Assembly: GCA_034440615.1 (NCBI GenBank)
Contig: JAOTOM010004381.1
Coordinates: 124,001-188,000, forward strand
DNA: 64,000 nt
Direction of reading: 5' to 3'
Source of the DNA: Ashinkailepas kermadecensis
Lineage: Eukaryota; Arthropoda; Thecostraca; Neolepadidae
The notes beneath the pieces are model-generated. The model was not told where the DNA came from. It made no database searches and saw only the letters and a program-made list of their open reading frames with translations. Below, in pieces: positions 10,006 through 21,625 of the stretch. The position numbers and the translations under genes are program-made. How positions within the stretch are numbered: the first letter of the stretch is position 1; each line of letters opens with the position of its first letter.

Positions 10006-12006
10006 ACACTGAGTTGGTGGAGTTGTCGCGAGGAGGCATCAGGTTGAGCAGTAGTTGTCGTACCGCGCTCGTTGAGGTTTGGTTTGAAGGAAGCTGCTAG
10101 GTCAGATACTATTCAAGGCTCTGTCGGTCTAGGCTCTAGGCTAGGCTCTTCAAGGCTCTTGCTCCTGTTACGTGCCCATTTTCCAGATATTCCCCCACAG
10201 GCGAATGTCTGGGATGTTGGTACGATGTCCAAACAATAGGCCGCAGAACAGGGAATTGGTCTCCTGGTACTGGTATTAGGCCTCTCATACCGGTTTAGTG
10301 ATAGTATTTGGCATCTCGGACCGGTCTAGTGGTGGCTTCGGACATCTCGAACTGGTGTAGTGGTAGTATTGAGCATTCCGGGCTGGTCTAGGAGTGGCAT
10401 TTAATACTTCGAACTGGTCTAGTGGTAGTGGCACAGTCTGGTGTCTAGTGGTAGTATTGGGCATCTCGGACTGGTCTAGTGGTTGTATTGGGCCTCTCGG
10501 ACTGGTCTAGTAGTAGCGTCAGTCATCTCTGACTTTTGCGGTAGTTGTCATCTCGGAATGCTAAATCAGAGATGTGCATAAGCTGAATCAAGCCGGATTC
10601 GTGGTCTCTGATGAGGAGTTTAGCCGTCACTGACCCGGTTTCCACCCGCGTAATCCACGTAAACCGCGTCAAGTGCGGTGTTCCCATGGCCCTTGGACGC
10701 ATTAGTCTGGAACAGCCAATGCCAGCGAATCGGCCGATCGTCTTCCCGTAGACATTTTCAGCGCACACGGTAGGTTGTCACCGCCGCGCGACCTGTAGGA
10801 TACGCTGGAGGGAGTGCGAGTGGGCGATGGCGGAGCCAACGGTACATACTTGCGTGCTACTGGACAAGGAACGTGCGAATAAGTGACAAGGTATGGGGGC
10901 TGGATACCTGTGGGTCAGTAAATTTGGATGAGGATTGTTGGTAGCACATCTGCTGATTCAGCTTTCAATCGGAGCACTGCTCAGTTCGATGATTCATTCG
11001 TGACTCGATCCAGAGGGCACAATATTGTCTTGGTTCAGTCGTGATTCATCGATCAATGAACTTATGCAGTGAAAACGGTATGATTTGATCATGATCCTGC
11101 TACGAGGAGAAAACATAGATGTTGATTCAGCAATAAGTTGGCAAGTTTTTATGAAACAGTAGTCATGATTGGAATTGATTCTGAGCTATATGATCAACAT
11201 GGTCGACGCGCCCTAATGCCCAAATAACTAACTAACTAACTAACGAATCGATTCTGATTCAGTTTATAACTGCTTGAAGTTTTTCAGGTCTGGTTCAGTT
11301 GGACAGGGGATTTGGTTGAATGACTGGTCAGGGCGCAGCGCCAGCTGTTTGAACTGACCTGATCACGGCCGCGATCTCGGCTATCAAAATTATCGGGGCT
11401 GTGCAGGGCTCTGTTCAGTATTAAAAGTTCAACTTAAAATATGTATGCAAACAAGTTGTCATTTTCGAACATGTACGGAAAAATATAGCTTAAATGAGAT
11501 TCCAACTATTAGGCGTCTCGTTGAGAAGAAAGCATTCAACAACTATGTAAGAAAGTATTCACGTCGTTCAATAATTCTTTTTCGCTTCCTGCCGCCGTAA
11601 GCCGGAGTAAGCCGTCGTTACCGGAGCTAAGCTGAAACATTCCTCTGCTTAGTGCTATTAATGTTCCTTAATTAGGAACATGCTCAGGAATTGAATCAGA
11701 AGTATTTCCATGACTTTCATTTATCGCATTCATGTCTTCAATCAGATTAGGGGTGACCATGGAAACTGGGTCACTATAGCGGCTGGGGATGTAACTGTGT
11801 AATGCTGAAATTACCTCTGGAATAATGCTGAGGGTACCGCGAGTTGAAATGCGAATTGACGTGCGGGTGTTGAAATAGGAACTTCAGTCGGTATCCGGAC
11901 GTCCGCCCCGCTGCGTCTGGCGGCGCCTGCAGCTCCTCCTCTGCGTCACTCGTCCGTGCACGGTGAGCGCGTCTAAATGCTGAGCGTGCGTCGCTGGTGT
12001 CTCCAG
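10006..12006. other. Intron 7, remainder
   Basis: 10265-10545 is a degenerate repeat of about 33-36 bp (CTCGGACTGGTCTAGTGGTA). 11189-11246 is a SINE tail remnant. No gene seen. A GC-rich stretch at 11890-11960 ends in a donor-like sequence but has no frame support. Confidence 0.6.
11189..11246 (+). mobile_element. SINE tail remnant
   Basis: Reads CTATATGATCAACATGGTCG, then ACGCGCCCTAATGCCCAAAT and (AACT)n. The same tail occurs at 18636, 40866 and 48370 and resembles the 3' part of the full SINEs in this window. Confidence 0.65.
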
Positions 12007-12212
12007 AAAGCCGCGCTTCACCACCGCCGAGCGGGACACGGCGACGGTGGTGCCGACTGGCGGCGGCGGCGGCAACCCGGCGGTGCTGTCGTCCGACGAC
12101 GAGTACCGCACCGCGTCGGAGACGTCCGGCGGCCTGGACGGCAGCAGCGAGGAGCCGGCCGGGGGCGCGGCCACACCGCCGCCCGTCCGCCAGCCGGTCG
12201 CCAGGGGCAACG
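12007..12212 (+). CDS. osp: osp-like exon 8: acidic Gly/Ser linker
   Basis: Acceptor GGTGTCTCCAG, donor AACG/GTGAGC, phase 2 to 1. The AG of exon 7 plus A gives Arg, then KPRFTTAERDTATVVPTGGG, GGNPAVLSSDDEYRTASETS and GGLDGSSEEPAGGAATPPPV. Disordered linker after the PH domain, rich in Ser/Thr next to acidic residues. No duplicated splice sites here. Confidence 0.88.
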
Positions 12213-13412
12213 GTGAGCACCGCCGCCGCCTCTCCATGGGCTCCCTCCAGGGTCAAACGTGAGAACCGTCTCGGCCCCTCCACAAGCTATCCCCTCCTCA
12301 CCAGATACCGGGACAATTCTGCCTTTTTGCCAGTGTTTTTTTTTTCAGGACGCTTGTGAGTTTCGTGTAAGTTGGAGATGTTTCTATTGAGCCCCATGTT
12401 TCCTCCTGGGGACCCCATTTTAAAGTGACCTGGGAACTTGTTTATACATTTGCGGCATTTGTCGGTGAAGTATCATATAGTGAGTCTTGGGGAAATGATA
12501 TCCACAATTTTCGAATGCCCGCGGGCACTTAGCCAGATTGCGATTCCGGTTGGGAGGAATCTGCCTGTGAATTCTGGAGGCAATCCTAAGGACAGATAGA
12601 TACGCATTGATCAACATTTTGCATTCCCCATGGGGTTTTCCATGGGATCGATGTCACATATGAATCTGTTTGTGATTTTCCGAGATGCGTAGCGATGCAC
12701 ATCATGCCCTGTTTTGATTATGAGTGGTTGTGAATTTTGGATGAAGATTTTCTAAGCGTCTGCTGAATCTGATGCTGAAGAGGGAGTCTGACAAATATGT
12801 ATTAAGTGTTTTCTGAACCTTTGCTAACTTCTGCTACATGGTAAATTATATGATGCGTTCCCTAATTGTCAACTATTCTGGAACAACTGCACAATGTTTG
12901 TCTAAATAAAGAGGGCATTGGAGGTTGCCTATTCTGTCCAAGGCCAATACCAGGTATATCAATAAGTATAATGCCAGTTTGTCATGTATTTGAAGATCGG
13001 TATTCATTCATTGCCTCTATTGTCTTGATCTGATGATCGCGAGGAGGTTTTTCAGGTAGCTTATCCAGCAAGAAGGCTCATCTCCTTTGACCCTCAGAAT
13101 TGTATATTTCAGTGGCATCACATGGTTTACTTTTGGATAGGCACTTGCCTCTCAGGCACTTGTGCCAGTTCTGAGTGGGACAAGTGCCAGTTCCCACTTG
13201 TCCCAGTTCAGTGCGTCCACTGCCAGCTTGTGTCACACCCACCAAGTTGAAGCTGAAAGTTAACAGCGAAACCCTCCCGCGCCCACCAAATTTATTTCCT
13301 GAAAGAGCGCAGTAAGCCTTCAATACTCGGGGGTTTAATCTCAACTGTTTGTAAATGAATGCGATGCTCCGCCAGTCTGTCTGAAAAACCGGGACCATTG
13401 CTTTTTCCGCAG
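12213..13412. other. Intron 8, no gene seen
   Basis: AT-richer intron of about 1.2 kb. I recognise no repeat or RNA. Confidence 0.6.
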
Positions 13413-13609
13413 ATGGCATTCGCTGCCGCTCCACGTCCACCTGCAGTTCTCGCTGCAGCCAGCGCTCGCGCTCGTCACCGCCCAGCTCGCGGCGCAACAC
13501 GACAGACGACTTCCCCCGCCTGGACGAAATGAGCTCGTCCATCCAGGGGCTGGACTCGACCGTCAGCAGTGTGGACTCGCCCTTCAAGCGGTCGTGGCGC
13601 CTGTCGAGG
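13413..13609 (+). CDS. osp: osp-like exon 9: Ser/Arg-rich segment
   Basis: Acceptor TTTTTCCGCAG, donor TCGAGG/GTGAGT, phase 1 to 0. Encodes DGIRCRSTSTCSSRCSQRSR, then SSPPSSRRNTTDDFPRLDEM and SSSIQGLDSTVSSVDSPFKR. Dense Ser/Arg motifs could be phosphorylation targets. It is followed by a 14.4-kb intron, the longest in the window. Confidence 0.9.
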
Positions 13610-13666
13610 GTGAGTGTTGCCGGCGGCGTGACTGGCGCCACAACACGACCGCTGGTACAGCCGGGG

Positions 13667-13850
13667 GCCGCGGCAGCTCAGTCGGTAGGGTGCCGGGTCC
13701 GTGATCGCAAGACTGTGGGTTCGAATCCCGCAACCGGCGCTATTGCCGAGTCCACCCGCAACCAATGGGCATGAGAGGTTGGCGACCTCTCGGCGACACT
13801 GTATGACCTGGCAGTTGAATGCGTCGTAAAAGAACCCAAGGTTCTTCTGC
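13667..13850 (+). mobile_element. tRNA-derived SINE, head type A
   Basis: tRNA-like head with A box (GCAGCTCAGTCGGTAGGG) and B box (GGGTTCGAATCCC), followed by the shared body (ACCCGCAACCAATGGGCATG, AGAGGTTGGCGA) and tail (ATGCGTCGTAAAA). The body has a small internal duplication. It is not a functional tRNA because a long body follows. Confidence 0.85.
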
Positions 13851-13856
13851 TGACAC

Positions 13857-14035
13857 AGCTGGCATAAGGTGGCACTAGGGGCGCTGGCCGACTGCTAATA
13901 TAGCCAGTATAGGGTGGCGCTAGGGGCGCTGGACGACAGCTAATATAGCCCATGCAAGGCGCCACCAGCGGCGCTAGTTGATCGCTGATACAGCGAGCAT
14001 AAGGTGGCGCGAGGGGCGCTGGACGAGCGAAGACG
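13857..14035. repeat. About 50-bp repeat, 4 degenerate copies
   Basis: Copies of GCATAAGGTGGCGCTAGGGG, then CGCTGGACGACAGCTAATAT. One copy is altered at AAGGCGCCACCAGCGGCGCT. Confidence 0.8.
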
Positions 14036-14516
14036 AGGCGGGCTGTGGGGCTCCAGTGCGGTAGGTGCAGGATCTGGTACCATACCGCGGCAGGAGACCA
14101 GTGCACCGACTGCCGTTGTGCTTGATCAGACCGTACAGATACCTTATTGCGATCAATTTGAGCAGACGTGCATGACTGCTTTAATTAATAAGAAAAACCG
14201 ATATAGCACTTCGGAACGGTGCTTTCAAAGTTGTGATGCATGCCCGATTTGCAACATTGTGATAAAACCGAGTTCGGATAGTCGTGTCAGCCGAAATGGT
14301 CGGCATCTTTCTCGAAATCGGGCTCATGTGCGAATATGTTGCTGGCATCTCAAGGTTCCATGCACTGTGGCGAACTGCCGAATTAGCGTAGGTGCCACGC
14401 CGTGCCACGATCCCTTTTGTGTTGTAGCACTTCCATTTAGCGCAGTTTATGCCGCGCATAGCCGTTGAGAGCGGCGGCCTGCATCGCACGGACGCTGACA
14501 CAGTCGCCCCCGGGTC

Positions 14517-14542
14517 ACGTGATATGGCGCACCATATCACGT
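14517..14542. repeat. Perfect hairpin, 11-bp stem, 4-base loop
   Basis: ACGTGATATGG, loop CGCA, CCATATCACGT. It could be a transposon end or an RNA or cruciform hairpin; no partner element was identified. Confidence 0.8.
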
Positions 14543-14614
14543 ATGGCGGACCATTTGCTGTGATTTCAGTTAGTTCCGTTTTACCACGCATATAAAAGCC
14601 ATACGTAGTGAGGC

Positions 14615-14905
14615 GAGCCTGGGCCGGGGCGAGCCTGGGCTGGGCCGGGACGGGCCTGGGCTGGCCGGGACGGGGGACGGGCCTGGGCCGGGACGGGCCT
14701 GGGCCGGGCCGGGGCGGGCCTGGGCTGGCCGGGACGGGCCTGGGCCGGGACGAGCCTGGGCTGGCCGGGACGAGCCTGGGCTGGCCGGGACGAGCCTGGG
14801 CTGGCCGGGACGAGCCTGGGCTGGCCGGGACGGGCCTGGGCTGGCCGGGACGAGCCTGGGCTGGCCGGGACGAGCCTGGGCTGGCCGGGACGAGCCTGGG
14901 CAGGC
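14615..14905. repeat. 20-bp G-rich minisatellite, about 14 copies
   Basis: Unit CTGGGCTGGCCGGGACGAGC with truncated forms at the left end. The plus strand has repeated GGG runs and could form G-quadruplexes. Long open frames on both strands are artefacts. Confidence 0.95.
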
Positions 14906-15299
14906 CGGGTTGCTCAGATGAACTTTTGACGTATATGCACACCAGTAGACTCTCTTTGTCTCCCCTCGTTCATAAAGGCTGCTACCGACAAAGCTGCTAC
15001 GACACGACTGATGCTGCAAGGCAATTCTACACGGCATTGTCTCTACACGGCATTGTCTCTACACGGCAAAGCGTCTAATGCAAAAATTGCTTCATGGCAT
15101 TGCGACTTCAAAGACCTATGCGGATCTCATTTCTACGGGATACGGCTACTATTACAAAACTTCTGTACGCATAACTTTTACGCAAAACGTGGAAAACCTT
15201 TGTGGTCTCTATTTTCTTTGCCGAGTGCTCCCCAATACGTAATGCACCATAACAATACTCAGACAATACATGACAAGACCCACGAGCAGCAGGTAAATC

Positions 15300-15535
15300 A
15301 ACGGTGAACAAGTCGCGGTCCGGCCGTCTGTCCGGGCCTGTCGGCTGCACAGCCGGCAGCCCACACGGCGTGCGACGAGGCGCGACAGCGATGATTGAGC
15401 AGCGGACACACAGAACACTGCAGGCGGTCGGTGAGCGGCAGCACAATGGACGGACGCCGGTGTCGGCGGCGACTGGTCTCGGCCGACCGCCACAGCCGGC
15501 CGACAGCCGCGCCGGCAGCCGCGCCGCCCATCTCC
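15300..15535. other. GC-rich stretch without recognised function
   Basis: CpG-rich sequence directly before a tRNA-like SINE head. Open on both strands but without splice-compatible coding support. Confidence 0.4.
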
Positions 15536-15540
15536 CGGGC

Positions 15541-15782
15541 GAGGATGGCCGAGTGGTTAAGGTGTTGAGCTCTGAATACGAAGGTTTCGGGTTCAAGACT
15601 CGCACCGCGCGGCACATTCACCAATCCGCGGCCCACCGGCGAAACTGTGTGGGCGGCGCCATAAGCGCCGCCAAAACCAGAGAGATAGGATTCGAAGGCG
15701 ATACATTTTGGTGCCCGTATAGTATCCGGCCTCGGCCGACGAGAACACATCACCCCGGCACTAGAGGCACTTGGATGGTTGA
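15541..15782 (+). mobile_element. SINE with Leu/Ser-type tRNA head
   Basis: A box TGGCCGAGTGGTTAAGG and B-like GGGTTCAAGACTC in the first 70 bases, then a GC-rich body. The B box departs from consensus and no proper acceptor stem closes, so I call it a SINE rather than a tRNA gene. Confidence 0.6.
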
Positions 15783-16172
15783 AATTTGATGCCATGTTGG
15801 AGGAGCGCGACGTAGCAATGATCCGGAAGCTAACGTCGTCTGGTGTCCCACCTACGCTAGCGAGCTCTATCAAGCGTCGTGCGGAGGTGTCGTCCAGGAG
15901 AACTCGGTGCGCAGACACGGATGTTGGAGCTCCGCGAGTTCGCTCGAACTCGCTAAGCGTAGCTACCCGTTCAGAGCCGTAGCTGCGTGGAACAGCCGTT
16001 TGAGGCGCGTTCTATCACTAGGTAAAGTGTGATTTATGTCTAGATGATTTTTAATTGACTCTTGTTTATTGACACGAGAAGTAGGATTATGTATATAGTT
16101 TTACAGCAATGTACTGACGAGAGGGCTGAAAAGCCATATTATTGTGGAGACCTCAATAAATCTGACTCTGAC
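15783..16172 (+). mobile_element. 3' end of a non-LTR retrotransposon (LINE)
   Basis: A decayed reverse-transcriptase C-terminal tail is recognisable (SYPFRAVAAWNSRLRRVLSL in one frame). A 3' UTR follows and ends AATAAATCTGACTCTGACTC, the type of short tandem tail many LINEs carry. Everything upstream is missing through 5' truncation. Confidence 0.7.
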
Positions 16173-16308
16173 TCTAAGCCGTGATTGTGCGTAAAAGTGC
16201 GTCGTGAAACACCCAACAAACAAAGCCGCCCATCCCCATGCTCTCTGTATCTGGTGGCGCCCTCTAGAAGAGCAGGATGTGCCGCGCGGGCTTGATGATC
16301 ATGTAAGG

Positions 16309-16507
16309 CACCGGGCCTCCCCTGCTGAACCACTCCACTCCACGTCACTCGGCCTCGGTCATCAGGCGAGTCGTCGGCACCAGGTCCGCCAGGCCGTTGT
16401 CCCGCACTAGGCACCGGGCCCCTGCTGAACCACGCCACGGCCGTCACTCGCCTGTCTCAGGCGAGTCGTCGGCACCAGGTCCGCCAGGCCGTTGTCCCGC
16501 ACGCTGG
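16309..16507. repeat. About 98-bp tandem duplication
   Basis: Two copies of CACCGGGCC, CCTGCTGAACCAC, then CAGGCGAGTCGTCGGCACCA and GGTCCGCCAGGCCGTTGTCC. Open on the minus strand but with no recognisable product. Confidence 0.85.
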
Positions 16508-16774
16508 CGGTGCCCGTCTGACCGCCCGGCGACCCGAACTGGCGCCGGAAGTGCGCCGCACCGCCCCCTCCCCCGGGCGGGAGACAGGTCGGACGGATAC
16601 CATCTCGACAGGCCGGCCGGGCGGGGCTCCGGCTCAGACTAATCCGTCCTGCATCAACGGGCATAGAGCAGAGCAGCTCCTGGGCGCTAGATAACCACTA
16701 GCAGCTTAAGCAAATAAAAAAAAAAACAAGAGAGCAGCTCCTCGCCGAGGTTGTCGACCACGGCTCCCAGCCGG

Positions 16775-17335
16775 CCACCTCCGTCCCACCTCCGTCCCAC
16801 CTCTGACCCACCTCTGACCCACCTCTGACCCACCTCTGACCCACCTCTGACCCACCTCCGACCCACCTCTGACCCACCTCCGACCCACCTCTGACCCACC
16901 TCCGTCCCACCTCCGTCCCACCTCTGACCCACCGCCGTCCCACCGCCGTCCCACCTCCGACCCACCTCCGTCCCCTCTCCGTCCCACCGCCGTCCCACCG
17001 CCGTCCCACCGCCGTCCCATCTCCGTCCCACCTCCGACCCACCTCCGTCCCACCTCTGACCCACCGCCGTGACCCACCTCCGACCCACCTCCGTCCCACC
17101 TCCGACCCACCTCCGTCCCACCTCCGTCCCACCTCCGTCCCACCTCCGTCCCACCTCCGTCCCACCGCCGTCCCACCGCCGTGCCATCTCCGTCCCACCT
17201 CCGTCCCCTCTCCGTCCCACCGCCGTCCCACCGCCGTCCCACCGCCGTCCCATCTCCGTCCCACCTCCGTCCCACCGTCCCGTCCCACCGCCGTCCCACC
17301 GCCGTCCCACCTCCGTCCCACCTCCGTCCCACCTC
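16775..17335. repeat. 11-bp C-rich minisatellite, about 50 copies
   Basis: Unit CCTCCGTCCCA with variants CTCTGACCCAC, CGCCGTCCCAC and CTCCGACCCAC. Strong strand asymmetry: pyrimidine-rich on plus, G-rich on minus. All minus frames are open, which is a repeat artefact. Confidence 0.95.
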
Positions 17336-17754
17336 CACGAATCACCCACTGGTGTCGCTGCTGAGAGCCGAAGCCGCCTGCAACAGTCGGGATGCTGACA
17401 AGCACCGCCCAGAGAAAGGCCTGCCCCCTGTCAAATTACACCTGGGTGCGTCCTTGACTAGCATAGGTGCACCCAATGTGGGAGGGGAGGGGTGGATAAA
17501 TTTGCCTTTTTTGCCGCGAAATATTTGCTTTCTTGCCCACGTAAATTATCAGGTTCTGGTTCTAGCAATGGTATTAACCATAATATTGTGTGAGCACAGT
17601 CTCCCTGGCGAAATTTCTGGGTACGCCCCTGCCTCTAATCACCATGACTGTGTGTCTATGCGTGCAAGTATACGTAGAACATCGTACACTCCACTGCTAA
17701 ATGGGTTGGAGCACCGCTTGATTGCTTTTTCCACTCAATGCACATGGTGCTGGA

Positions 17755-17872
17755 CAGAACGGGCACCTTCAGCTCCGGTGCCCGTTTTCCCCACCACGGC
17801 CACCTTCAGCTCCGGTGCCCGTTTTGCCCCACCACGGGCACCTTCAGCTCCGGTGCCCGTTTTGCCACACCA
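17755..17872. repeat. About 37-bp palindromic repeat, 3-4 copies
   Basis: Units GGGCACCTTCAGCTCCGGTG, CCCGTTTTGCCCCACCAC. Each has GGGCACC and GGTGCCC arms, so each can form a hairpin. Confidence 0.85.
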
Positions 17873-18635
17873 GCAACATTTTACTAAACTTGTCATTTGA
17901 AATCGGTAGGCATGTTTTAAACTGTATTGGGTGATGGTCCACGAAAGAGTAGGTGTTCATCAATTCTAATAGTGAAACAAGCTCGGACAAATCTTCCATT
18001 TGAAGATCATGTTCGCTTTAATGAGAGTGAGCGTTGTTAGGCAGGTCACTTTTGTCAAAATATCATTACAAGAAAAAAGGATCGCTCGCTTTTTGTCACC
18101 CAATCCATGAACGTCGACCCAATCCTTGTGGCGTATTTGGAAGGATAGATGTTTATATATAGATGTTTGAGATAGAAGTTCCAGATAGATTGGCTGAAGT
18201 TAAAGGTGTAGATTGGCTGAAGTAGGGTCTTACCCTACCTGACCGTCCTGTCCCTTTTGCGTATTGAGAATGGCCCCAATGTGTGTAAAATGCATCCACT
18301 GCCATCCATCCATCCATGTTGAGGTGGCCCTTTGTCAGTTGTATCGCGTAGAAGCGAATGCCGAACATAATTTGCGGTATAAGTAATCAGAGGCGCAGCC
18401 AAGGGGGCGGGGGGACCCGTCCCGCTCCCCCTTAGCACCCAAAAATACATCAGATGAAACGACACATTGTGATATTTTTACCACGCAAGACCCCAAATTT
18501 TCGGCGCGCTTCGCTCCCCGGAACCTTTCTCTTTCGTGCCTTCCATCTGTTTCATCACATTTTTATGTTCGTTGGGATTTTCCTAGGGTCAGGCCATCCT
18601 AGGAAAATCCTGGCTGCGCCACTGGAAGTAGTGGT

Positions 18636-18706
18636 GCGCTATATGACCGATGTAGTCGATGCGCCCTAAAGCCCTAACTAACTAACTAACTAACTAACTA
18701 ACTGGA
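18636..18706 (+). mobile_element. SINE tail remnant with (AACT)n end
   Basis: GCGCTATATGACCGATGTAG, then TCGATGCGCCCTAAAGCCCT and an (ACTA)n run. Same tail as at 11189, 40866 and 48370. The sequence GGAAGTAGTGG flanks both sides (18625 and 18709), which may be a target-site duplication. Confidence 0.7.
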
Positions 18707-19479
18707 AGTAGTGGCGTGTTACAATGTCATTGATGATTTGTCGGCACACACGATGCCAGTAATATTCAGACTGCCGCCCTCGTCGAGTGATGGAACACGC
18801 CGCGACCGGTCGCCTCTCCGGCCGACGTCGGGTGTTCCGGCCTTTAAGTTTGCCGACAACGAGCCGACGTCAGTGGCCTGGCCACACGAGCACTGTGATG
18901 ACGCGTACACGCGCCCCTTTCTCGTCGGGCACGCCAGCTTTTTGCACACGTCATACTTTTCCCATCGTTTAGCGCAGACGTTCCCGGCCATGCCTGTGGC
19001 GACCGTGCGTGCGCTGCGTGCACGAGGCGCGTACACTGCACCCCGCCCTCTCCACCGAGCAGTGCCAACAGACGCGTCAACAGCAGACCACTCGAATGTA
19101 TTCGACTTAGCTGCATTTGAAGATAATTGTGCTGTACACTGTTGGAGTTTAAGTTTGAATTCTATCAGCGTTACACGCGGTTAATTACCGCTAACCTACG
19201 AGTACCTATTCCATCCCCACGAATTCTGATCTAGTTCCTACTCCCTTCCCCGGTGGAAGTCAGGCACCTAAACACTGAAGCCTATGATCACCATGGTCTT
19301 TGGCCGTGCCTCGGAGCCTCCGTGTCCTCCATTTATGTCCATTGGAGGTGCCAGTTGCCCGTCTTGTACAACGAGCAGCGAATCTGTGGCTGTCACCTGA
19401 GCCACTCAGTCACTCAGTCACTCGCACTCTGAGTCACATGTTGGTTATAGCGGCCCATGTGGCATCCCCACAGGGGAAC

Positions 19480-20105
19480 CATCACCTTTCGCACATCCAA
19501 CGTTGCACGTTGCACATCAGTCGCATGTCACACGTAATTCGTCTCACGTCGCACGCCCCACGTCACACGTCGCACGCCCCACGTCACACGTCACACACGG
19601 CACGTCTCACGTCGCACGCCCCACGTCACACGTCATACACGGCACGTCTCACGTCGCACGTTACACGTGATACGTGCCACGTCGCACATCCCACGTTCCA
19701 CGTCGCACGTCATATGTCACGCGTCACATGTCACACGTCACATGTCACACGTCACATAACACGTCACATGTCACATGTCACACGTCACATGTCGCATGTC
19801 ACATGTCACACGTCACATGTCACACGTCACATGTCACACGTCACATGTCACACGTCACATGTCACATGTCACACGTCACATGTCACATGTCACACGTCAC
19901 ATGTCACACGTCACATGTCACACGTCACATGTCACACGTCACATGTCACACGTCACACGTCACATGTCACACGTCACATATCACACGTCACATGTCACAT
20001 GTCACACGTCACATGTCACACGTCACATGTCACACGTCACATGTCACATGTCACACGTCACATGTCACACGTCACACGTCACATGTCACACGTCACATGT
20101 CACGC
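19480..20105. repeat. Short CACGTCACATGT array
   Basis: Alternating 10-bp units CACACGTCAC and ATGTCACACG-type combinations, degenerate at the left and regular from about 19700. It contains many CACATGT and CACGTCA motifs. Open in several frames, but not a gene. Confidence 0.95.
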
Positions 20106-20159
20106 GACGCTGCCGGGCTGCCTCTCATGGCGGTGTGAGTGGTGTGATGCTTGGTCAAC

Positions 20160-20570
20160 ACCGACCCAACTGGACCACCCGCTGGTCAGCTGGTACCGGC
20201 CCCACTGGACCACCCGCTGGTCAGCTGGTACCGGCCCCACTGGACCACCCGCTGGTCAGCTGGTACCGGCCCCACTGGACCACCCGCTGGTCAGCTGGTA
20301 CCGGCCCCACTGGACCACCCGCTGGTCAGCTGGTACCGGCCCCACTGGACCACCCGCTGGTCAGCTGGTACCGGCCCCACTGGACCACCCGCTGGTCAGC
20401 TGGCATCGGCCCCACTGGACCACCCGCTGGTCAGCTGGTCAGCCGGCCCCACTGGACCACCCGCTGGTCAGCTGGTACCGGCCCCACTGGACCACCCGCT
20501 GGTCAGCTGGTACCGGTCCCACTGGACCACCCGCTGGCCAGCTGGTACCGGTCCCACTGGACCATTCTGA
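20160..20570. repeat. 35-bp minisatellite, 12 copies
   Basis: Unit CCCACTGGACCACCCGCTGG plus TCAGCTGGTACCGGC, very uniform. Confidence 0.96.
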
Positions 20571-20599
20571 GCGGCGATACTTCTCGATAGTTGTCGCGG

Positions 20600-20775
20600 G
20601 TCACACGAACTAGCCGGTGGTTACTGGTCGCCACATTGTGCCTCAGTTGGTCCGGCGGCCGGCGGTTACTGGCTGCGACACTGGGCCTGTCCGCCCAGTC
20701 AGTTGGCCCGGCGGCCGGCGGTTACTGGCTGCGACACTGTGCCTGTTTGCTCGGTCAGCTGGCCCGGCGGCCGGG
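20600..20775. repeat. About 60-bp degenerate repeat, 3 copies
   Basis: Copies of GGCGGCCGGCGGTTACTGGC, TGCGACACTG. It leads into the CpG-rich stretch that follows. Confidence 0.75.
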
Positions 20776-21050
20776 GGCCGCTCGCCGCCGCCGCCGCGCC
20801 GGATACGGAGTAGGTCAGCGGCACCGGTATTGTCGGCGCTCGTGCCGCGCCGACGGTCGCGCCGCTCTCACGGCAATCGCGACGCGGCGCGCTGACACAA
20901 ATGCGCGCCGTTTGTGAACCTGGGCGCCGTTCCGGGTCGGTCGGCCGGCCGCGGCCGCGTCCGCGTTTCTCCTGTATCGGCTGCCCAATTGGTGGTGACG
21001 GTATCGAGCCCGCCAGCGGCTACCACGTGACCGCGAGCCCGTCTGTAAAC
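20776..21050. promoter_or_regulatory. CpG-dense stretch, possible regulatory region
   Basis: Very CpG-rich sequence (for example CGGCGCTCGTGCCGCGCCGA) with a CCAATTGG near 20988, in the middle of intron 9. It could be an enhancer or alternative promoter, or simply GC-rich repeat debris. There is no TATA box and no clear downstream exon. Confidence 0.3.
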
Positions 21051-21054
21051 CGTG

Positions 21055-21400
21055 CTGCTTGACCCTCCCAGTGTGGCGGAGCGTCCTGCCCCTCTCAGTG
21101 TGGCAGAGCGTCCTGCCCCTCTCAGTGTGGCGGAGCGTCCTGCCCCTCTCAGTGTGGCGGAGCGTCCTGCCCCTCTCAGTGTGGCGGAGCGTCCTGCCCC
21201 TCTCAGTGTGGCAGAGCGTCCTGCCCCTCTCAGTGTGGCGGAACGTCCTGCTCCTCCCAGTGTGGCAGAGCGTCCTGCCCCTCTCAGTGTGGCGGAGCGT
21301 CCTGTCCCTCTCAGTGTGGCGGAACGTCCTGCTCCTCCCAGTGTGGCAGAGCGTCCTGCCCCTCCCAGTGCGGCAGAACTTCCCTCCCTTCGTAGTGCGG
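21055..21400. repeat. 26-bp minisatellite, 13 copies
   Basis: Unit CCTCTCAGTGTGGCGGAGCG plus TCCTGC. All three plus frames are open through it (artefact). Confidence 0.95.
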
Positions 21401-21625
21401 GGGACGGATCCTCCCACTAGCTTTTGTTCTGAAGCGGAAAATCGCCTGATAGAGCTCTATCCTTGAACATTCAGAGTTACATGGGACACCTTGTCCACCT
21501 CTTTTGATTGAACTTCGAAGTCAAGTCAGGTCAGGCCAGGTCAGTGTCGGGGGTAAAGCCATCTGGCCGCCGTTGGGGAAAGCAAAGCTGATTCCATACT
21601 TCATGCATCGCATGCAAACTGAGGA

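Noticed and set aside
11890..11965. Possible extra exon ending in GTGCACG/GTGAGC
   Set aside because: No matching acceptor in phase, and exon 7 to exon 8 already joins to give ETARKPRF.
11884..12262. Minus-strand and alternative-frame ORFs overlapping exon 8
   Set aside because: Shadows of the GC-rich exon. The plus frame joins exons 7 and 9 in phase.
13667..13740. Functional tRNA gene (also at 15541, 21626, 26000, 26392, 30075, 33493, 51588, 55226)
   Set aside because: A and B boxes are present, but no closed cloverleaf or terminator follows. Long shared bodies and target-site duplications mark them as SINEs.
19300..20613. 437-codon plus-strand ORF with SHVTCHTSHV repeats
   Set aside because: Composite of two unrelated intronic minisatellites. 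Other plus frames are open over much of the same stretch.
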